Shown: piece after piece, positions 18,016-28,364 of the stretch | Numbering within the stretch: position 1 is the stretch's first letter | Layout: the number at the start of each line of letters is the position of its first letter | NCBI RefSeq assembly: GCF_014119005.1 | Contig: NZ_JACGYX010000006.1 | Coordinates: 105,471 to 169,470, forward strand | From: Psychrobacter sp. GP33 | GTDB taxonomy: Bacteria; Pseudomonadota; Gammaproteobacteria; Pseudomonadales; Moraxellaceae | Direction of reading: 5' to 3' | Length of the DNA: 64,000 nt | Notes under the pieces: model-generated | Databases searched by the model: none | What the model saw: the letters and a program-made list of their open reading frames with translations, nothing else | Told to the model about the DNA's origin: nothing | Made by a program: the position numbers and the translations under genes

Positions 18016-18057
18016 ATTTTTATAATATTGTTATACACCTAACAATGTTATAAAAAT
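18016..18057. repeat. 18-bp AT-rich stem-loop upstream of pheS
   Basis: The arm 18016-18033 pairs with 18040-18057 over 18 positions with a single G-T pair and a six-base loop (TACACC). No T run follows on either strand, so it is not a classic terminator. It lies about 120 nt before pheS in an otherwise featureless AT-rich spacer (17909-18148), where other gammaproteobacteria have the phe attenuator. I see no Phe-rich leader peptide. Confidence 0.5.
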
Positions 18058-18112
18058 GGAAATGATATTACCATTATAAAATTAATATTCGTTATAAATA
18101 TACTTCCAATAA

Positions 18113-19231
<1,119 letters not shown>

Positions 19232-19285
19232 ATTTTCGTTATTAATACGTCTACCTTTACTTCAAAATTTTGATTCGAGATATTT

Positions 19286-21697
19286 ATGAAAATTAGCGAA
19301 CAGTGGCTACGTCAATGGGTGAACCCTAATAATAGCAGTGAGCAATTAGCCGAACAACTGACCATGGCGGGTCTAGAAATTGACGATCGTTATACGGTCG
19401 CGCGTGCGTTTAGTGGCGTAGTAGTGGGCGAAGTGCTTAGCGTCATTCCGCACCCTGATGCTGATAAATTACGTGTCACTCAAGTAAATATCGGTACAGG
19501 CGAACCGTTACAAATCGTTTGCGGCGCGCCCAACGTTTGTGTTGGTATGAAAGCACCGGTAGCAACTGTAGGTGCGGTATTACCAAGTGCTGACGCAAAA
19601 GGTTTTGAAATTAAAAACGGCAATCTACGCGGCGTAGCCTCTAACGGTATGCTATGCGGAGCGTCTGAGATTGATTTAACCGATAGTATAGATGGCCTGC
19701 TCGAACTACCAGCTGATGCACCGATTGGTATGGACATTCGCGAGTATTTGGGACTGGATAATCAGATATTTGATATCTCAATCACGCCCAATCGTGGCGA
19801 TTGCTTCAGTGTGCGCGGCATTGTCCGTGAGATATCAGTCATTAACGGTTTGCCGATTGAAACGCCTGCCATTAAAATGACTGACTTGGCAGCTGGTGCG
19901 CACTTAGACACGACTCCTACCGTGACGGTCAAGGCGACAGAGGCATGTCCACGCTATTTATTACAAGTTATTAATAACATTGATCGCAGTAAAGTAACGC
20001 CAAAATGGATGCTGGATGCGCTGCTGCATTCAGGATTACGCACCCATAACTTTTTAGTCGATGTGACCAACTATGTGTTGATGGAGCTTGGTCAGCCGCT
20101 GCATGCTTTTGATGCCGATACGATTGTCGGTGATATCGTTGTCCGTTTAGCGCAACCAAAAGAAAGTGTTACTTTGCTTAATGAACAAACCATCAGTCTC
20201 ACAGGTGATGAGTTAGTGATCGCTGATGACAAAGGTATATTGGCATTGGCTGGTATTATGGGCGGACAGCGCGGTAGCGTAACTGATAGCACGACTAATA
20301 TTGTATTAGAAAGTGCCTTTTTTAATCCATTAGCCATTGCTGCGCGTGCGCGTCGTTTTGGTCTTCATACCGATGCGTCACAACGTTTTGAGCGCGGTGT
20401 CGATTTTGAATTACCAGCGTTGGCACTGGCGCGTGCTACTGATTTGATTACCAGTATCAGCGGTGGTCAAGCTGGGCAAGTGGTTGTCACTGAAACCCTT
20501 GAGCAGTTACCAGCACGTGCGCCCATTACCTTACCGATTACAAAAGTGCGTGATGTGCTCGGTATTGATATTGAGCCTGCTACCATGGTGCGCATTCTAA
20601 CCCAATTAGGCTTTGTGGTTGAGCAAACAGGAACGACGCTTATTTGTACGCCGCCATCGTATCGCTTTGATATGAATATTAAAGAAGATTTGATTGAAGA
20701 AATTGCTCGTATTTATGGTTATGACAATATTCCGAGTATCTTGCCACATTTGCAAGTGAGCATGGATTATGACGATACTGCCGACTTAACCTATGAGATG
20801 AAACTGGCGATGGTTGATGCTGGTTACATGGAGGCGATTAGCTTTAGCTTTAGCGATGCAAAACTTGAGACGCTGCTTGATGATAAAGCGTTAGGTGAAG
20901 TGTTGGCACTTGCCAATCCGATATCCAGTGATTTGGCAGTGATGCGCCGTACTTTATTATCAAGTTTATTGCCTTGTGTGCAATATAACTTAAACCGTCA
21001 GCAGTCACGGGTACGCTTTTTTGAGACTGGTCTCAGCTTTATAGGTCATAGCATTAGCGAGCTGGTACAAACACCAAGTATTGCATTGATTGCAGTGGGT
21101 AATATTTGGGATGAGCAAGCCTATCAAAATCGAGCCATAGATTTTTATGACCTCAAACATGATATTGAACAGTTACTGCCGGCATTAATAGATTCTGCTC
21201 GTATTCGTTATGAACGTAGTGAGCTTAGTTTCTTACACCCGGGTCAAAGCGCTAAACTATATATCGACGATCAGTATATCGGCTGGCTTGGACAACTGCA
21301 CCCTAATACGGCAAAACAACTTGATTTGCCTGCAACATGGGTGGCGCAACTGGACTTAGCACCGCTACTCACCCTAGCGCGTGAGCAATACGCCATTGCC
21401 ACACCTAGTAAGTTCCCACAAGTACGCCGTGATATCGCTATATTGGTCGATAGTGAAATTAATGTGCAAACCTTACAAGCTACCATACGCGCGGCAGCTG
21501 GTGACTTACTCACAGACTTATGGCTGTTTGACGTCTATCAAGGTGACAATGTTCCAGCTGGTCAACGCTCATTAGCATTTGCCCTGATTTGGCAAGACAG
21601 TAACCAAACCTTATCTGATGAGACTGTAAAAACCGTTACTGATAATGTCATTCAGGCATTAACCGAGCAACATCATGCCCAGCTACGCGACCATTGA
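19286..21697 (+). CDS. pheT: Phenylalanyl-tRNA synthetase beta subunit
   Basis: Full-length, 803 residues. Domains: N-terminal MKISEQWLRQWVNP; EMAP-like tRNA-binding domain at about 40-150 (VVVGEVLSVIPHPDADKLRV, MLCGASEIDL); B3/B4 editing domain (ITPNRGDCFSVRGIVREI, GQPLHAFDADTI); B5 domain (PPSYRFDMNIKEDLIEEIARIYGYD); catalytic-like core (ISSDLAVMRRTLL, FFETGLSF) and C-terminal anticodon-binding fold (KFPQVRRDIAILVD). It edits mischarged Tyr-tRNA-Phe and binds the tRNA. Downstream is ihfA, the usual neighbour. Confidence 0.98.
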   Translation: MKISEQWLRQWVNPNNSSEQLAEQLTMAGLEIDDRYTVARAFSGVVVGEVLSVIPHPDADKLRVTQVNIGTGEPLQIVCGAPNVCVGMKAPVATVGAVLPSADAKGFEIKNGNLRGVASNGMLCGASEIDLTDSIDGLLELPADAPIGMDIREYLGLDNQIFDISITPNRGDCFSVRGIVREISVINGLPIETPAIKMTDLAAGAHLDTTPTVTVKATEACPRYLLQVINNIDRSKVTPKWMLDALLHSGLRTHNFLVDVTNYVLMELGQPLHAFDADTIVGDIVVRLAQPKESVTLLNEQTISLTGDELVIADDKGILALAGIMGGQRGSVTDSTTNIVLESAFFNPLAIAARARRFGLHTDASQRFERGVDFELPALALARATDLITSISGGQAGQVVVTETLEQLPARAPITLPITKVRDVLGIDIEPATMVRILTQLGFVVEQTGTTLICTPPSYRFDMNIKEDLIEEIARIYGYDNIPSILPHLQVSMDYDDTADLTYEMKLAMVDAGYMEAISFSFSDAKLETLLDDKALGEVLALANPISSDLAVMRRTLLSSLLPCVQYNLNRQQSRVRFFETGLSFIGHSISELVQTPSIALIAVGNIWDEQAYQNRAIDFYDLKHDIEQLLPALIDSARIRYERSELSFLHPGQSAKLYIDDQYIGWLGQLHPNTAKQLDLPATWVAQLDLAPLLTLAREQYAIATPSKFPQVRRDIAILVDSEINVQTLQATIRAAAGDLLTDLWLFDVYQGDNVPAGQRSLAFALIWQDSNQTLSDETVKTVTDNVIQALTEQHHAQLRDH

Positions 21698-21763
21698 TAT
21701 ATTATTTGTTCATGATGTTTATAGAGTTATATAGTATGAACTAGAAATGCTAGATGACTGTTA

Positions 21764-21815
21764 ATAAAGGATTTTTAGTATTATTTAAATAAAAATCGTG
21801 CCAAAAATCCTTTAT
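21764..21815. repeat. 13-bp inverted repeat and likely ihfA promoter region
   Basis: ATAAAGGATTTTT (21764-21776) is matched exactly by AAAAATCCTTTAT (21803-21815). The right arm overlaps a consensus -10 box TATAAT (21813-21818), so this IR could be an operator of the ihfA promoter that lies inside the pheT-ihfA gap. A good -35 box is not obvious. Confidence 0.4.
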
Positions 21816-21907
21816 AATCATCAAGGTAATTTCTAGAGCAATACCGTTTGTTCAATAATATCATCACGATATATCAATACTGCACCATTTAAGATAGGAG
21901 TCGTACT

Positions 21908-22207
21908 GTGAGTACCTTAACCAAATCTGATATGATTGAGCATCTCATGTATCAGCTTAACCTAACCCGCCAAGAAGGGCGCTGCTTGGTTGAGAACTTT
22001 TTTGATGAATTGTCAGAGAGCTTGATTGCTGGTAACGAAGTCAAACTTTCAGGCTTTGGTAATTTTGAGCTTAAAGATAAAAGTAGCCGCCCAGGTCGTA
22101 ATCCAAAAACGGGGGAGCCGGTTGACGTTTCTGCTCGCCGCGTCGTTACTTTTAAAACGGGACAAAAATTCCGTCAAAAAGTTGACGAGCGTTTATTTGA
22201 AGTGTAG
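21908..22207 (+). CDS. ihfA: Integration host factor alpha subunit
   Basis: A 99-residue DNA-bending protein of the HU/IHF family, acting as a heterodimer with IhfB. The sequence [65 protein letters not shown] shows the arm with the intercalating proline in [10 protein letters not shown]. It starts at GTG with GGAG about 9 nt upstream. Placement after pheT is conserved in gammaproteobacteria, which separates it from hupB. Confidence 0.96.
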   Translation: MSTLTKSDMIEHLMYQLNLTRQEGRCLVENFFDELSESLIAGNEVKLSGFGNFELKDKSSRPGRNPKTGEPVDVSARRVVTFKTGQKFRQKVDERLFEV

Positions 22208-22324
22208 AAAATTTCAGGGAAAAAGTAGTAAGGGTTATTAAAAATATAAATAGTTGTGCCAATATTCTATTTATATTAGCTATCTATCATTCTTTTATTA
22301 TCTCTAATCCTAAATGACAGACAC

Positions 22325-22352
22325 AAAAAAGAGAGCATACGCTCTCTTTTTT
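22325..22352. terminator. Bidirectional terminator between ihfA and a lipoprotein gene
   Basis: AAAAAAGAGAGC / GCTCTCTTTTTT, a perfect 12-bp stem with a four-base loop, T-rich on both strands and shared by the two convergent genes. Confidence 0.92.
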
Positions 22353-22387
22353 TACTACCGTAATATTTATTGTATAAACAATAAAAC

Positions 22388-22744
22388 TTACTTAGCTGGC
22401 TCTTCAACAACAACTACGTCGTCAGCAGCATTAGCAGCAGCAGTATCGCTAGCTACGTCAACGCTAGTAGTAGTACCGTCTACAGGTACTTCAGCATCGA
22501 TTTCGTCAGTAGCAGTAGCTACTTGAGCGTCAGCGATGTTAGCTTCAGCGTTAGCAACAGCAGCGTCAGCTTCTGCAGTAGGTTCGCCTTCAGCAGCTGC
22601 TTGATCTAACTCTGCAGATGCGTCTTGCACTTCTTCTTGTGCGTCAGACAAATCTTCAGCAGCGTTTTCTTTGTTGCTATCACAAGCAGTTAAGCCCATA
22701 GAAGCGGCCATGATACCAGCTAGCGCAAGTAATTTAAGTTTCAT
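22388..22744 (-). CDS. Small acidic Ala-rich lipoprotein
   Basis: 118 residues starting with a lipoprotein signal MKLKLLALAGIMAASMGLTAC; the lipobox LTAC places the lipidated Cys at 21, followed by DSN. The rest is Ala/Asp/Glu/Val-rich with heptad-like stretches (DLSDAQEEVQDASAELDQAAAEG) that could form a helix or coiled coil, ending in VVVVEEPAK. There is no catalytic motif. An Asp at +2 might favour retention at the inner membrane by the E. coli rule, though Moraxellaceae may differ. GGAG is 8 nt before the ATG. I do not recognise a named family. Confidence 0.75.
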   Translation of the reverse strand: MKLKLLALAGIMAASMGLTACDSNKENAAEDLSDAQEEVQDASAELDQAAAEGEPTAEADAAVANAEANIADAQVATATDEIDAEVPVDGTTTSVDVASDTAAANAADDVVVVEEPAK

Positions 22745-23173
22745 ACGATTTCTCCGGAAAAATGAAATGATCAGTAGCTATAGCACGGAAAAAAGTCGAG
22801 CTTTCGACATACTCGAAAGTCAACTAATCTTAGTTACAGCTACTCAGCTTCCACGCATTCTATACTCTTTCTTTTGAAAAGAAAAGACGTTGTACACTTA
22901 AGTAACAATAAACTTGTAATTAATATTTTAAGTGTCTATTTTGATGTCGATTTTAATACAATAAAGCGACCTACAATCCGTATAATTAGCGCTACAGGCT
23001 ATTACAGTACAGCATCTTAGCATGACTTGAGAGTAGTCTTACATGTAGCTTACTATGATACTTATATAATTAAAATTAACAAGTCAAAGTGCTCAGTATC
23101 TTGCGTAGTTAGATACCTCTAACTCCAAATACCTTTAATAACTTAATAAAAATTCTATTTAAGGATAACAATT
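22745..23173. other. Divergent spacer between lipoprotein and metallopeptidase genes
   Basis: About 430 bp, AT-rich. Near the left end a 7-bp stem CTTTCGA/TCGAAAG (22801-22819) lies in the leader of the lipoprotein gene. AAGGAT precedes the metallopeptidase start. I see no ORF worth naming. Confidence 0.4.
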
Positions 23174-24058
23174 ATGAAATGGCAAGGTCGGCAGGGCAGC
23201 TCGAATGTGCGCACCACAGGCGGTGGCAAAATGATAGGCGGTGGTATTGGCGGTATTATTATCGCTGGTATCCTGTGGCTGGTATTTGGTGTCAATCCAA
23301 TGACGGCGCTACAGACAGGACAAGTGGTTGCTGGGGGCGGCAATAGTACTCAACCTGCGACTGATGATGATCGCGATACCCGATTTGTTAAAGTGGTGCT
23401 CGGCGATACTGAAAGAGTATGGAATCAGGTATTTACAGAAGGCGGGCAAACTTATAAAGAGCCATCATTGGTACTGTTCAATGGACAAGTTAGCTCGGCT
23501 TGTGGCAGCGCCACCTCAGCCACGGGTCCTTTTTATTGCCCGGGAGATCAGACCGTCTATCTTGATACGTCTTTTTTTGCAGAAATGCGTCAAAATTTAG
23601 GTATTAGTGGCGATCAACAGGGTTCAGGTGATGCAGAAAATCAAGGTAAGGCAGGAGACTTTGCTCAAGCCTATGTTATCTCACATGAAGTAGGTCATCA
23701 CGTTCAGACCTTATTAGGTATTACCCAGCAAGTGAATGAAGCCAGCCGTCAAGTGACACGCGCCCAAGCTAATAAGCTTTCTGTACTCCAAGAGCTGCAG
23801 GCAGACTGCTTCGCTGGGGTATGGGCAAATCGCAATCAATCTTTAGTGGAAGGTGGCTTTATCGAACCCGGTGATATCGATGAGGCAATCAATGCCGCCA
23901 GTCAAATCGGTGATGATCGTTTGGCAAAAGCCAGTGGACGTGCAGTAACGCCAGATAGTTTTACGCATGGAACCAGCCAACAGCGTGTGCAATGGTTTAG
24001 CCGTGGACTTGAAAGCGGTAACGTACAATCATGTGATACCTTTAGCGGTGCGTTATAG
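23174..24058 (+). CDS. ypfJ: Neutral zinc metallopeptidase, YpfJ family
   Basis: 294 residues. It opens with MKWQGRQGSSNVRTTGGGK, then one membrane helix at about residues 20-40, so the catalytic part probably faces the periplasm. The zinc motif HEVGHH is near residue 171 (VISHEVGHHVQTLLG) and the third ligand Glu is in LQELQADCFAGVWAN, both diagnostic of the family. PFYCPGDQTVYLD is a further conserved block. Substrate and role are not established. It stands alone with its own terminator. Confidence 0.9.
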   Translation: MKWQGRQGSSNVRTTGGGKMIGGGIGGIIIAGILWLVFGVNPMTALQTGQVVAGGGNSTQPATDDDRDTRFVKVVLGDTERVWNQVFTEGGQTYKEPSLVLFNGQVSSACGSATSATGPFYCPGDQTVYLDTSFFAEMRQNLGISGDQQGSGDAENQGKAGDFAQAYVISHEVGHHVQTLLGITQQVNEASRQVTRAQANKLSVLQELQADCFAGVWANRNQSLVEGGFIEPGDIDEAINAASQIGDDRLAKASGRAVTPDSFTHGTSQQRVQWFSRGLESGNVQSCDTFSGAL

Positions 24059-24128
24059 AAAATCGCACACTATGATGATTTTTTGTTGGTATTTGGATGT
24101 CTTATTGACTTCAAAAGTAAACAGCATT

Positions 24129-24162
24129 AAAAAAGCCTACCATTTAAATGATAGGCTTTTTT
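24129..24162. terminator. Terminator between ypfJ and the glycine-zipper lipoprotein gene
   Basis: AAAAAAGCCTACCATTT pairs with AAATGATAGGCTTTTTT with one mismatch; T runs on both strands serve the convergent genes. Confidence 0.88.
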
Positions 24163-24211
24163 GATTTTAGGTATGATAAATAAACCTAAGTTTGAGCTAT
24201 AACATCAAAGC

Positions 24212-24460
24212 TTAGTGCTTTTTGTTATTATCAAGAATATAAGCACCAGCACCGCCAACCGCTGCACCAGCAATTGCACCACGAGCGATATCTTTGCTAT
24301 TGCCGCCACTTCTGATCAGTGCGCCAGCTGCTGCACCTGCCGCCGTACCTTTAGCAGTGTTGCTTAAGCCACTGTTATAACCATAGCCAGAATTACAACC
24401 AGTCATAATAAGTGCCGAGCTAGCAATAGCTGTCATAGCAATAGTTTTTGCAAATTTCAT
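24212..24460 (-). CDS. Small glycine-zipper lipoprotein
   Basis: 82 residues from the ATG at 24460 (MKFAKTIAMTAIASSALIMTGC); AGGT precedes it. Lipobox IMTGC puts the lipidated Cys at residue 22. The mature part has repeated small residues, AAGAAAGALI and GAIAGAAVGGAGAYI, typical of glycine-zipper proteins such as the OmpA-like/SlyB or YMGG type, which insert in or line membranes. The frame stays open 24 codons upstream but lacks a signal peptide from there. Its role is unknown; outer-membrane location is likely. Confidence 0.8.
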   Translation of the reverse strand: MKFAKTIAMTAIASSALIMTGCNSGYGYNSGLSNTAKGTAAGAAAGALIRSGGNSKDIARGAIAGAAVGGAGAYILDNNKKH

Positions 24461-24532
24461 ATGAGTACCTATATAAGTTATGTTATGCGCGTTACGCACA
24501 TAGTAGCAATAAATATATGATATTTTCAACAT

Positions 24533-24968
24533 TTAACCAATATCAATGTATTTATAAAAGTTTACAAATAGATTTTTTAAGGATACCAATTATTTATCTA
24601 AGTATCATTAACAGTGACTGTAAAATTTTTTAGTAGCAATATTTTAAAAATACATCATATACATCTATTAAGGCTTTCTTTAGACAACTAAGAGCTTTAA
24701 AACCAAACGAATATTTCTAAATTAATGCCTTCCTAACCAATTCTAACAAGCCGTTTTTACTAAATTGTAGCAGGACATATCTATTGTTCCAATAATAATC
24801 TATTTTCAGTGGGGGAGTCGTAGTAAAAAGGCTAAGCTTTACAAATATTATGTAAGTGATGTTACGTCCACGTATCATTGGTAGGAGATTAGCTTAGTAT
24901 TATTGTATTATCATCGATAATACGCTAACTGTTTTTAGGTATGTTTGTAAGATTTATAATTACAGGAA
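24533..24968. other. AT-rich spacer before the rho terminator
   Basis: About 440 bp upstream of the lipoprotein gene and downstream of rho. It carries the promoter region of the lipoprotein gene on its left. I see no ORF, tRNA or convincing hairpin in it. Confidence 0.4.
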
Positions 24969-24971
24969 ATA

Positions 24972-25001
24972 AAAAAAGACCGCACAGTGGCAGTCTTTTT
25001 T
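24972..25001 (-). terminator. Terminator of rho
   Basis: On the minus strand AAAAAGACTGCC pairs with GCGGTCTTTTT with one mismatch, followed by T. It stands about 30 bp after the rho stop. Confidence 0.75.
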
Positions 25002-25032
25002 AAATAAGACAATCTATAATAGCGTGGCTGGT

Positions 25033-26301
25033 CTAGTTTTGTGATTTACGCTTCATTTGTTCAAAGAATTCATCATTAGTTCGCGCTTCTTTTAAGCGAT
25101 CTAATAAGAATTCAGTCGCTTGCACCCCATCCATCGGCTGCAATAATTTACGTAATATCCAAACTTTACGTAGCTTATCTTCATCAAGTAGACGTTCTTC
25201 GCGACGTGTACCAGATTTTTTGATATTGATAGCAGGGAAGACGCGTTTTTCTGCCAAATCACGTTCAAGAGTAATTTCTTGGTTGCCCGTACCTTTGAAT
25301 TCTTCAAAAATAACGCTGTCCATTTTACTACCGGTGTCAATCAGGGCACTGGCAATAATGGTTAAACTGCCGCCTTCTTCAACGTTACGCGCCGCACCGA
25401 AAAAGCGCTTTGGACGTTCAAGAGCATTGGAATCCAGACCACCAGTTAGAACTTTGCCGGACGATGGGATAACGGTGTTATAAGCACGAGCCAGACGGGT
25501 AATAGAGTCGAGTAAAATAACCACATCTTGCTTATGTTCAACCAAACGTTTGGCTTTTTCGATAACCATTTCTGCTACTTGAACATGGCGCTGCGGTGGC
25601 TCATCAAAGGTTGAAGCAACCACTTCACCGCGTACCGTACGTACCATTTCGGTTACTTCTTCTGGACGTTCATCAATAAGTAAAACGATTAAATAACATT
25701 CAGGGTTATTACGGGTTATCGATTGAGCGATATGTTGTAATAACATCGTTTTACCCGCTTTTGGCGGTGCAACAATGATAGAGCGTTGACCTTTACCAAT
25801 CGGTGCAATTAAATCAATAATACGACCAGTCAAATCTTCAGTCGTCCCGTTACCAAGCTCAAGTTTAAGATGCTCAGTTGGAAAGAGGGGTGTTAAGTTC
25901 TCAAAAATGAGCTTATGACGTGAACGGTCTGGGGTATCAAAGTTAATTTCCCCCACCTTTAATAAGGCAAAATAGCGCTCAGAATCTTTTGGAGGACGAA
26001 TAGTACCAGCGATGCTATCGCCAGTTTTTAAGCTAAATCTACGAATCTGGCTTGGGCTGACATAGATATCATCAGGACCTGCCAAATAAGAGCCTTCAGA
26101 AGAGCGTAAAAAGCCAAAACCGTCCGGAAGGACTTCAAGTACGCCATCACCGTAGATGGCCTCACCGTTACGAGCATGGGTTTTTAAAATCGCGAAAATG
26201 ATGTCCTGTTTACGGCTACGTGCCATATTATCAAGACCCATATCTTTGGCTATCGCCAACAGTTCAGCGATTGAGTTTTTCTTTAATTCAGTTAAGTTCA
26301 T
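25033..26301 (-). CDS. rho: Transcription termination factor Rho
   Basis: Hexameric RNA-dependent ATPase that ends transcription at Rho-dependent sites. At 422 residues it is normal. N-terminal [19 protein letters not shown], cold-shock-like primary RNA site ([27 protein letters not shown]), Walker [31 protein letters not shown], Walker [18 protein letters not shown]-loop [22 protein letters not shown] and [11 protein letters not shown] are all intact. Monocistronic on the minus strand; trxA is upstream, as in many gammaproteobacteria, but separated by a terminator and 540 bp. Confidence 0.98.
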   Translation of the reverse strand: MNLTELKKNSIAELLAIAKDMGLDNMARSRKQDIIFAILKTHARNGEAIYGDGVLEVLPDGFGFLRSSEGSYLAGPDDIYVSPSQIRRFSLKTGDSIAGTIRPPKDSERYFALLKVGEINFDTPDRSRHKLIFENLTPLFPTEHLKLELGNGTTEDLTGRIIDLIAPIGKGQRSIIVAPPKAGKTMLLQHIAQSITRNNPECYLIVLLIDERPEEVTEMVRTVRGEVVASTFDEPPQRHVQVAEMVIEKAKRLVEHKQDVVILLDSITRLARAYNTVIPSSGKVLTGGLDSNALERPKRFFGAARNVEEGGSLTIIASALIDTGSKMDSVIFEEFKGTGNQEITLERDLAEKRVFPAINIKKSGTRREERLLDEDKLRKVWILRKLLQPMDGVQATEFLLDRLKEARTNDEFFEQMKRKSQN

Positions 26302-26725
26302 AGATAAGTCATTAGCTATTTATCGGGTGAGGCATGCCAGTAGCTGGACAACCCACAACATTGATTAAGATTACGGAAGTGTAGCAATATAGGATAGGCA
26401 CAGAATTTAGTCTTAAACAGCCTGCATTGTTATCGATCAGGTTTGTGTCGTCTGACCAAGATAATGGTGAGATGACAAAAAAGAAAATCAAAAAGGCAAT
26501 ACAAGAGTCAAACAGAGCTCTGTATCGGTTATTAAATGCATTTAGTAGCTATACTTGGTAATGATAGTTGTGTTTTGTATTGATAAACACGAGGAGAACA
26601 GCGACAAGACGCTTATGAAAACTACTATTTTCTCTTGTCAGCAGACTATACGGTTTTCACGTTAGGCTTGTCAATTATTTTTGCTAAAAAATTGGGATAA
26701 TCATCTTTTTCTACAAAAAACGAAC
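26302..26725. other. Long rho leader / spacer
   Basis: More than 400 bp between the start of rho and the trxA terminator. In E. coli the rho leader is long and autoregulated; a comparable leader could lie here. Two tiny plus-strand frames (29 and 16 codons) exist but lack well-placed ribosome sites, so I do not call them genes. Confidence 0.4.
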
Positions 26726-26764
26726 AAAAAAGCCATTATCTACAGTCAATAATGGCTTTTTATC
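26726..26764 (-). terminator. Terminator of trxA
   Basis: AAAAAGCCATTAT / ATAATGGCTTTTT, a perfect stem with a nine-base loop and T runs on both strands; it follows the trxA stop on the minus strand. Confidence 0.88.
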
Positions 26765-26842
26765 TATCTCTTACCTAAATCAAAGCAACAAAACGATTTT
26801 TAATTTTCATAGCTGTAAGTAAGATTTTTTAATAACAAGTAC

Positions 26843-27169
26843 TTATAAATGTTTATCAAGCACTTTAGCAAGTTCAGCTTTTGGCTGTAAACCCATTACT
26901 GAATCTACTTTTTCGCCACCTTTAAACACAAATAACGTTGGAATGTTACGGATACCGAAGCGGCTGGCAGACTGTGGATTGTGATCAACGTCGACCTTAA
27001 CAATTTTGACTTTACCTTGGTATTCGGTTGCCAAGTCTTCTAAAATAGGGGCAATCGCTTTACAAGGACCACACCATGTTGCCCAAAAATCAACCAATAC
27101 AGGCACGTCTGACGCCAGTACGTCTTGGTCAAAATCAGCATCGGTAGTATTTATAATAAGGTCTGACAT
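26843..27169 (-). CDS. trxA: Thioredoxin 1
   Basis: Small disulfide reductase of the cytoplasm. The active site is [13 protein letters not shown], and the cis-proline loop is [13 protein letters not shown]. The ATG at 27169 ([13 protein letters not shown]) gives the normal 108 residues and has GAGAG about 8 nt upstream; an in-frame TTG/ATG upstream would add a meaningless basic 12-residue tail. Confidence 0.97.
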   Translation of the reverse strand: MSDLIINTTDADFDQDVLASDVPVLVDFWATWCGPCKAIAPILEDLATEYQGKVKIVKVDVDHNPQSASRFGIRNIPTLFVFKGGEKVDSVMGLQPKAELAKVLDKHL

Positions 27170-27539
27170 AATTTTTCTCTCTTGTTGTGTCTTCTTTTTT
27201 AACAAAAAAATGCAATTAACGCTTACAGATTAAAGGCTCTAAAGAAGTTAGTATGGATAAAAATTTGCAATTATCTTACCATGTATTTTGGGTGCTAATG
27301 GTCAAAAACAGGTTAAATTAATCAACAATTACGTTTAGTACAATGAATCGAAACATAAAGTAACGCGCTTAGTAATTACAAATATTACTGTTATTTGCTT
27401 CATTTTACGTTGTAGAAAGTTAATCATTAAACTATTTTTTCAAACTTTAACTTCTTATTTACTCATTATACTGCGCGTATATTTCCTTCTTCATTTCACT
27501 CTATTCTAATTCAATTCACTTAATAATAAGTAGTCATTT
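27170..27539. other. Divergent spacer between trxA and the RluA-family gene
   Basis: About 370 bp, AT-rich. It carries the divergent start regions of trxA and the pseudouridine synthase gene. Nothing else could be recognised. Confidence 0.35.
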
Positions 27540-28253
27540 ATGCCGTTTTCCGATGCCGCAATCGATGCGCTCAATCAGCAAGAAACACAGTATTCGCCCG
27601 AATTTTTTGAGACATTTGCAAAAGAAATTACGGTTTATGAAGATGAAGATATTTGGGTAGTTGATAAGCCAGCTGGGCTATTAAGTGTCGATGGTAAGAC
27701 GTTAAAGGTGAGCTTGTTATCCCGACTTGAACGAGCAAACCCAGCGGTAAAGCTGATTCATCGCTTAGATATGGACACTTCTGGACTGCTTATTTTTGCA
27801 AAAAACGCCGCCTCGCAAACCCATATTAGTAAGCAATTTATTGAGCGTTTGCCACAAAAGACTTATCAAGCAAGAGTCTTCGGTGAGTGGGAAACTGTGG
27901 GTGCAAAAGGCAAAATATCTGTGCCCGTACGCTATGAGCCTGCCACCAAGCCGCGCCATATCGTCGATTTGGAATGGCATAAACATGCGCTGACCTTATA
28001 CCAAGTGTTAGCGCATGAAGAATGTGCTGGGCAGATGGTAACGCGTGTGGCGCTAAAGCCGGTGACTGGACGCAGTCATCAGTTGCGTGTGCATATGGTA
28101 CATGTCGGTCACGTCATAATTGGCGATCCTATTTATGCAGAAAATGAAGCACTGAAAATTGCGCTGCGACTTAATCTGCATGCGCAGCAATTACGCCTCA
28201 AGCATCCGGTACTGGGTGCGTGGATGAATTGGGAAAGTCATGTCCCTTTTTAG
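27540..28253 (+). CDS. RluA-family pseudouridine synthase
   Basis: Converts uridine to pseudouridine in rRNA and/or tRNA. The catalytic motif HRLDMDTSGLLIFAKN (Asp near residue 78) and GRSHQLRVHMVHVGHVIIGDPIY are clear. There is no S4 domain, and 237 residues is close to E. coli RluA (219), so RluA-type specificity (23S U746 and tRNA U32) is likely but not certain. The N-terminus up to residue 30 is not conserved-looking; the ribosome site is weak. Confidence 0.88.
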   Translation: MPFSDAAIDALNQQETQYSPEFFETFAKEITVYEDEDIWVVDKPAGLLSVDGKTLKVSLLSRLERANPAVKLIHRLDMDTSGLLIFAKNAASQTHISKQFIERLPQKTYQARVFGEWETVGAKGKISVPVRYEPATKPRHIVDLEWHKHALTLYQVLAHEECAGQMVTRVALKPVTGRSHQLRVHMVHVGHVIIGDPIYAENEALKIALRLNLHAQQLRLKHPVLGAWMNWESHVPF

Positions 28254-28364
28254 CGAGTTTTTAGTAGGTTTGTAGTGAGTTACCGTTAACGCAAAGAGCG
28301 TCAGAAAATACTTTCGTTCGTGTTGGTATCCGTCACGTAATCAGTAAATAAAAAGGATAATATT

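Noticed and set aside
26471..26640. Two tiny plus-strand frames (29 codons with a Lys-rich start, 16 codons) upstream of rho
   Set aside because: Ribosome-like sequences are badly spaced and there is no terminator or other support.
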